A DNA stretch of 64,000 nucleotides from Nematopogon swammerdamellus. Taxonomy: Eukaryota; Arthropoda; Insecta; Lepidoptera; Adelidae. The notes below the pieces were generated by a model, which had not been told where the DNA came from, did not search any database, and saw only the letters and a program-made list of their open reading frames with translations. The position numbers were made by a program, and so were the translations under genes. Position 1 is the stretch's first letter, and each line of letters begins with the position of its first letter. This document shows positions 58,763 through 64,000 of this stretch, one piece after another. The stretch spans positions 21,607,395 to 21,671,394 of the forward strand of contig OX336345.1 of the NCBI GenBank assembly GCA_946902875.1, in the 5' to 3' direction.

Positions 58763-59194
58763 CACGGTGTTGCAACCCCAACCGTAAAACCCGAAAGGGG
58801 GTGATTCTGTACGTGAAATAGAGCAACTTTTGTTTTACGACTTTTTTATTTGAAGAAAACAAATTTAAACAACTTCAAAACCGTGTATACATTAAAACAA
58901 CTGCAAAACCGTGTATACACCGGTTTTGCAGTTGCCCCCGCAATATTTTTAACTGACATAAGGGGGTTATACTATATGTGAAACTAAACAACTTCTGTGA
59001 AGAAAAAAAAATTTTGAAACAAAAAAAAAATTTTTTTTCCATACAAATTTTAAATACCTATTCTGAAAATGTACGGAGAAAAAAAATTTTTTTTCTTCAA
59101 ATAAAAAAGTCGTAGAACAAAAGTTGTTCTATTTCACGTACAGAATCACCCCCTTTCGGGTTTTACGGTTGGGGTTGCAAGTTGCAACACCGTG
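58763..59194. mobile_element. Tc1/mariner-like MITE, TA target
   Basis: Left end cacggtgttgcaaccccaac, right end ttgcaagttgcaacaccgtg, with inverted repeats of about 93-100 bp (right copy has a short duplication). TA flanks both sides. The interior contains a second terminus-like segment (ccggttttgcagttgccccc), as if two related MITEs recombined. Confidence 0.8.
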
Positions 59195-59491
59195 TATTTT
59201 TAAATGAACTGAAATTTCATTTTTTTGAAATTTTCAAGCATACACCGACAACATTATATCAAAGTGAAATCTCGAGCGACTGACTACAGGCTATAAGCAA
59301 GGCGGAGTCTGTGGCGGAGCTGTGCAGACAGATTGAAGGTACAAGGTATGAACGGAGTTCAGATTTACTATGCAAGTGCCCGGAGGCGTGCCGGGGTCGG
59401 GCGTAGCTCGCTCCCTTGATGGAATTTTTAATATTTCGCTTAGCTGTTACAGAATGTTCTACCCACCGACCATTGAACCCCCAGAGCACAC

Positions 59492-59955
59492 ATCAGCCTC
59501 GGTAGCTCAGCGGTTTTTTTTTTTATGGAAGCCGACACGGTTGGCTACATCTCCTTCAACATCCGTGATGTCAGCCCGTAACACCTTGGTGAACTAGGTG
59601 TCATGTCAGTGCTTCCCTTCATTTCATGTCGGCTACACTGAACTTGACGGAAAACACGAACTATTTATATAGTCGTTTCGACCGACGTGACGCGACGATG
59701 TTTCATTCAGTGCGGTGCTACCAAGCCGGCCGCGATAAACCCTATCAACTAGTAAGGTAAGAAGGGAAAGGACCTACAGTTTTACGTGGAATCCGAACCA
59801 CGGTCAACCTCCAACAGTCGAGCGGTCACCCATCCAAATACTGACCGCGCCCAGATGTGCTTAACAACAGTCCACCGACCGCACCACTGAGCTACTGAGG
59901 CTGACAAAATCGATCGACTGCCGTTCGGGATCTTAAGCACACCTGGGCGCGGTCT
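59492..59955 (+). mobile_element. SINE A head split by inverted SINE A
   Basis: Plus-strand head pieces 59492-59512 (cagcctcggtagctcagcgg) and 59906-59955 (atcgatcgactgccgttcgg, agcacacctgggcgcggtc) surround a full minus-strand copy. Confidence 0.8.
59513..59905 (-). mobile_element. SINE A, full length, nested
   Basis: T-run and tatggaagccgacacggttg through the 5S-like C box (59825-59845 complement) to the head (complement cagcctcagtagctcagtgg). It has a cgtgacgcgacgatg insertion in the body. Confidence 0.85.
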
Positions 59956-60158
59956 TACCTAACGCTTTCTGATTGGTCAAAATCGATCGAATATTTGAAC
60001 GTGCGAGTCGTCAACGGTACACACGCTGACACGCGCTGGAAGCGCATACAACGCAACGTAACCATGGTTGCCATGGCAACCGATGCGCGCCGGGTCGCTT
60101 CCTCGTCGTTTCTCCCCGCTTCATTCTGTACACACCATAGATTTTTGGCGAGCTCCTT

Positions 60159-60545
60159 TTTTAGGGTTCCGTATCCGGTACGGGACCTCATTACTAAGCC
60201 TACGCCGTCTGTCTGTCTGTCTATCTGTCTGTCTGTCTGGTCGTCCGTCTGTGCGCCTGTCCGAGGGCTGTACAGAATATGTGTTATTAATTATTATGGC
60301 CGATTTAACGACAAATAATAAAAATAAGAAAAAGTAAAAAAATCACGGGGGTTCCCATAGAAGAAACTAAAAAGTGTATGGGCAAGCATTAGTATATGGG
60401 TAAAAGCATTTTAAATAATCATGAATTTTAACTAATATGAAGCATTTCATAAACACGCCATAGATGGCGTGAGTGGTGCTGACCATGACGTGGCGATACG
60501 GAACCCTCGGTGCGCGAGTCGACTCGCACTTGGCCGGTTTTCAAT
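60159..60545 (-). repeat. Repeat G, uninterrupted reference copy
   Basis: agggttccgtatccggtacg, (tgtc)n, gaattttaactaatatgaag, atggcgtgagtggtgctgac, and gactcgcacttggccggttt at the right end. About 387 bp, no coding frame. Confidence 0.75.
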
Positions 60546-60949
60546 ATTGCAAAGGCTCTATGTCGCGCCTTGAGGCTCAGTGTTCTGTGGTTCCAGCTAA
60601 GGGGGGACCCTCACGTGTAGCACAATGCGCCTGTTTGTGTAACTCGCGAAAGAGTAAAGGCTTTTTTCGCGCCATATTTGTTTTCGCTTTCACGAAGATG
60701 ACTTGCGAAATTGAACCTCTTGGTTTCGTACTGAGCGAGCCCCGCCCGCATATGCGTTGACGTACGTAAGTAGAGGCTTCCATATTTGCTCTCCATATAA
60801 CAGATTAAAATTTCGCATGTTGAGTTATGGTGCGCGGCACCCTAAGAACGCGCCTCCTGGATATCCCCTGACGAAGAAGAACCGGCGAGAAAATTCGCAG
60901 AGTCTAGCTAGTCCGCGAATATCTAATAAACTGACGCATTTCAAAATAT
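60546..60949. other. No recognised feature
   Basis: Mixed sequence. No supported gene. Confidence 0.3.
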
Positions 60950-61720
60950 CAAATCAAATCAAATATCTTTATTGCACTCAAAAATCGTACAACAGGCAAA
61001 TACTTAACTCTAAATATAGGGTTCTCTTACAGTACGCCTTATTATATAAAGTGGTTATGGAGTGGCAGGAAGAAAGAGACATGAAACTAGTGCTTATAAA
61101 TCTAATTAAAAAAAAAAGAAAATATATATATATACTAAATATATTATAGGTAAAATTTTAATAAATAAAAACTACATAAATAAATATGATATATATGTAC
61201 ATTATATAAGTGTAAACGGACTCAAGAGCAATATAAGGACAGGTAATAGGGGAATAATAAGCTACTTTAGGAAGTTTGACATAAGTCTTTTTTTGAAAAC
61301 AAAAGTAGAAGGGGACATACGAACGTCGATGGGTAGTTCATTCCACATACGAACAGCATTAACAGTGAAGGAGTTTGAATAAGAAGTGGTGGTATGAGAG
61401 GGGAAGGCCAGCACAAGGGAGTCGGTCGATCTCAGTGGTCGGCCGTGCGAACAAAGAAATTCAAACCGCTCACTCAAGTACTGGGGGGCACCAGGATTAT
61501 TTAACGTACAGAAGAGAAGGGATAAGACATGAGCATTCCTACGCCTACGGATATCCAGCCAATTAAGACGAGCGCGATATTCGGAAATGTGGTCATACTT
61601 ACGCAACCCAAAGATGTATCGGATGCATAAGTTGAGAAGTCGTTCTAATTTATTGAGAAGGTTCTCGTTTAGATCAAGGTAAGCAATGTCAGCATAGTCA
61701 AGGATTGGTCATATTGCATG
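60950..61720 (-). pseudogene. LINE ORF2 C-terminal fragment with 3' UTR
   Basis: The minus frame encodes ILDYADIAYLDLNENLLNKL, RLNLCIRYIFGLRKYDHISE-type sequence, RLNWLDIRRRRNAHVLSLLF, and TTSYSNSFTVNAVRMWNELP, stopping at 61262. It is truncated upstream at an in-frame TGA (about 61714). Downstream (60950-60985) the 3' UTR ends tgcaataaagatatttgatt and (tgatt)n, a CR1-group-like tail. 5'-truncated insertion. Confidence 0.8.
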
Positions 61721-61824
61721 GTGGTAAATATTGCACGGCTGCTTGACTAAACGATAACGGCACAACAATCACAACGGCACGACTACAGAGTAATTTATAA
61801 GTACATTTTTGTCTGCACAGGTGC

Positions 61825-61868
61825 CGTACCGAGGTGCGCGAGTTCGACTCGCACTTGGCCGGTTTTTA
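61825..61868 (-). repeat. Repeat G end
   Basis: gaggtgcgcgagttcgactc and gcacttggccggttttta. Confidence 0.6.
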
Positions 61869-62192
61869 TTCCATATTATATGGAGTAACGTCCATGGTAC
61901 GTATTTTACACCCTGGAGAAATGCCCACTATCAAAGTGGCTAGAAAACAACGTTATCTTCCACCGCATGCGTTTAAGTGACGTTCTTAATTAATCCCGTC
62001 GCGAAACAAACAAATCAATTAACAATAATTATCAAAATAAAACCGCTAAGCAACGAATCCCACACGCGAATGCCGGATTAATCCTGAGCGATCGATATTC
62101 TTTAATCGGTACAGATTATTATTGCTTGTATTATCTGCAATGCACCACATCCGCTCAGATACCGGCGGAAAGTGATATTTTGTATCCCTTCC
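61869..62192. other. Upstream region of the host gene
   Basis: Unique-looking sequence between the last repeat G fragment and the TATA box. Presumed proximal control region. No specific site recognised. Confidence 0.35.
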
Positions 62193-62198
62193 GCGGAG

Positions 62199-62206
62199 TA
62201 TATAAG
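62199..62206 (+). promoter_or_regulatory. TATA box of host gene
   Basis: TATATAAG at 62199-62206, about 90 bp before the start codon. The stretch gagcatcgttaagtg about 30 bp downstream is a plausible start site. Confidence 0.65.
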
Positions 62207-62292
62207 GGCATCGCAATGCAGCCAGAGCATCGTTAAGTGCGGCGCGGCTGCATTCGAGCAAGACTTGGTACGTCGACGGAACCGAACTGAAG

Positions 62293-63597
62293 ATGAAACT
62301 CCTGCTGGTGCTTTTGGCCTGCGCCGTGGCCGCAAACGGTTTGCCCTCCCGCAATGACTGCGACGGCAGCACTACCGTCTCCGAGGACGTGTCGGACATA
62401 TTCAGGGGTACCGCCGACATCGATGCCATCACGCTGATCCTTTTAGATGTCTTGGAAAATCCCCATCCCGACGTAGAGACGATGCTTAACTTCCTATTTG
62501 GACCTGAATTCCGTGCACTTCTTAACGCCATCATTGCTGAGCAAGACGTCATCGATGTGAGTATAGTTTTATTCTTTACAAGCTTTTGTCCGCGGCTTCG
62601 ATCGCGTGAGATTCGTATTTATAATTTTTGGTGACAGCGCATCAATTCAATAAAATATAGTCATAAGACTTATTTAACTAATAATATACAATTTATTTAC
62701 GTTTCATAAAAACAATTTAAGCAATACGTCTTGTTTTTTCATAGCCTTTGCAAGTAAATTAATATTAAATATTTCTAAATATAAATGCGAGGACATAGGC
62801 TGCTTGCACACTAAACGATAACGGCACGGTAACGACCACGGCACGACCACCGCGCGGTGACAGTGGAGACAAATATGTCTGAAATTAAACAGCTCTCACA
62901 CTCGGCGGCAGCGGCAACGACATGCCGTCACGACAATAGGTACATCTTTATCTCCACTTTTACTGTATCGATGTGGTTGCCGTGGCTTTAAGCAGTGCGC
63001 AGAAGAGCGACAAAATAACGGCTTTAAAAAAAAAAAAATTTTTTTAATTTGTTTATTTGGTTAATAGGTAGCTAATTGCAAAAACATTGGAATTGTCCGA
63101 TCGTTTTGTCGTGCCTTACTGTCGCACAAACGGCCATACGGCAAACACTGCGTGGCCGCGACGACGCGGCCTGCGGTACGTCGTGTAGCAGCGAGAGTAA
63201 TGTGGTGTTGCATGCTTTCTTGCAGGTTTACAACTACTTGACTCAAGAAGGCGGCTTCAACTCGGACAGACTCTGGGAGATCCTCGAAGATTTCTTCGGC
63301 GTCCAGAAGCCCAGCGTTCGCGTGGCGTCGATGCGCAACGGATTCAACGACCTGGTCGCCCAGATTCGCGCTTCGATCGATTGGCAGACGATTCTCCATA
63401 GAGGGCAGGAGAAGGCCCACAGCAGCTGCGCCTTCGGTGAATTCCTCGCGCACGCCCGCTCCGACCGCGTCCAGGGGATGTTCCGTCAGCTTCAGGATAA
63501 CGAAACGTACCAACACATGGTCAACACTCTGCAAGGACATGGCCTCGATATTGACTTTATCAGGGACACCCTGGGACCGATCCTCGGATGGAACTAA
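62293..63597 (+). CDS. Insect allergen-related / NSP-like secreted protein
   Basis: Two coding exons, 62293-62556 and 63226-63597, joined in phase 0 to give 211 residues. Donor GTGAGT (62557), acceptor tttcttgcag (ends 63225). Residues 1-16 (MKLLLVLLACAVAANG) form a signal peptide. The rest is helical with DIDAITLILLDVLENPHPDV, MLNFLFGPEFRALLNAII, VYNYLTQEGG, then NDLVAQIRASIDWQ and FRQLQDNETYQHMVNTLQGH, and ends LGPILGW. This is the pattern of one insect allergen-related repeat (Ins_allergen_rp), the family of gut microvillar G12 proteins, single-domain major allergens and pierid nitrile-specifier proteins. The usual single-domain length is close to this. It probably acts in the gut lumen. 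Function is not provable from sequence, and a role in glucosinolate handling is not implied. No defect seen. Confidence 0.82.
62557..63225 (+). other. Intron of host gene with repeat debris
   Basis: 669 bp. Contains a Helitron-like end at 62577-62620 and the stretch cactaaacgataacggcac (about 62809), which recurs at about 61745. A (A)n/(T)n run lies at 63026-63046. Confidence 0.7.
62577..62625 (-). mobile_element. Helitron-like end inside intron
   Basis: acaagcttttgtccgcggct then tcgatcgcgtgagattcgta matches the reverse-oriented termini at 33470 and 50271. It starts 20 bp after the splice donor. Confidence 0.5.
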
Positions 63598-63704
63598 AGT
63601 GCACTCTCAACACGATTTTTCTGTGAGCTATGTAAATATTAAAAGTCAATAACATTTTTATTTGGTGGTTTTTCTTTAAGTTAATCTACCTCTTTAAAAA
63701 ACAT
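63598..63704 (+). other. 3' UTR of host gene
   Basis: AT-rich. No canonical AATAAA; aaaagtcaataac at about 63640-63652 is the closest candidate for a processing signal. Confidence 0.4.
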
Positions 63705-63991
63705 AACTATCAGAAACCTTGCTAATTATATTTAAAATCGGATACACGTATCAGTTAATCAGTTGACAGAATTGCAAAAAAACAATCACTTTGTTTTCAA
63801 AGCAAATGCGGTACTTACTTATAGAGATATTAAAGAGTTTAAAGATAAAATAATTCATTGATGAATGAATCCCACAGCTGTCTCTTCAGATATCAATATG
63901 AATCCTGTCAGATAGAGAACTCAGCACAGCGTTGGCAGTAGTTGGCATAGCGATATTGATACCTAGCGATTAAAATGGTAACACAATCATA
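63705..63991 (+). repeat. Dispersed repeat K, copy 2
   Basis: Matches 45836-46135. It begins about 110 bp after the stop codon of the host gene and runs almost to the window edge. Confidence 0.8.
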
Positions 63992-64000
63992 AATAAAAAA

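Noticed and set aside
62046..62552. 168-codon minus frame over exon 1 of the host gene
   Set aside because: Antisense shadow. The plus strand has the signal peptide, splice donor and family pattern.
63061..63540. 159-codon minus frame over exon 2
   Set aside because: Antisense shadow of the conserved plus-strand exon.

Overview
This window is lepidopteran-like nuclear DNA, almost entirely repeats, with one convincing host gene near the right edge. The taxonomic reading rests on four things: a two-exon gene of the insect allergen-related / nitrile-specifier-like family, dense short Pol III-type SINEs, many Helitron-like ends of the kind associated with microsatellites in moths and butterflies, and several insect-type LINE fragments. 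Everything here was read by eye. Repeat family letters (A-L) are local labels, not database names.

Layout. 1-5.6 kb: fragments of SINE families A, B and D, repeat G and a 70-bp satellite (E). 5.6-7.05 kb: a foldback element with 270-bp arms, holding a SINE B and a Helitron-like piece. 7.15-13.92 kb: a complete, very young BEL/Pao-type LTR retrotransposon on the minus strand. It has two 1251-bp LTRs with no difference seen, a 5-bp target duplication, and one 1441-codon frame that encodes Gag and protease but lacks reverse transcriptase, RNase H and integrase. A proline/alanine-rich minisatellite and the extreme C-terminal pol tail stand in their place. 14.4-15.8 kb: a broken Jockey-like LINE. 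16-20.2 kb: SINEs, a 24/25-bp minisatellite, a Helitron-like element, a 320-bp DNA transposon relic with a THAP-like exon, and a 40-bp tandem array. 21-21.9 kb: a perfect 77-bp-arm hairpin and a 54-bp perfect palindrome. 22-35 kb: mixed repeats, including a SINE with five tandem heads (28.5-29.1 kb), a hAT-type MITE with an 8-bp target duplication (29.5-29.9 kb) and a head-to-head satellite (33.5-34.5 kb). 35.4-39.8 kb: a nearly full-length LINE with an intact 947-codon endonuclease/RT frame and a first ORF broken by one stop. 40-62 kb: nested SINEs, MITEs, LINE ends and a second head-to-head satellite (50.3-51.5 kb). 62.2-63.6 kb: the host gene, with TATA box, signal peptide and one intron. 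63.7-64 kb: a dispersed repeat also present at 45.8-46.1 kb.

How the parts relate. Several insertions are nested and can be ordered: a LINE inside SINE B (47.6-49.3 kb), SINE A inside SINE A (59.5-60 kb), SINE A inside repeat G (32.8-33.3 kb), SINE D inside repeat G (57.2-57.8 kb), and repeat F inside a MITE (55.3-56.5 kb). The SINEs look modular: a tRNA-plus-5S-like head (A) and an unrelated head (C, D) occur on the same body and tail. The host gene probably encodes a secreted gut protein. Nothing suggests that it works together with the surrounding elements.
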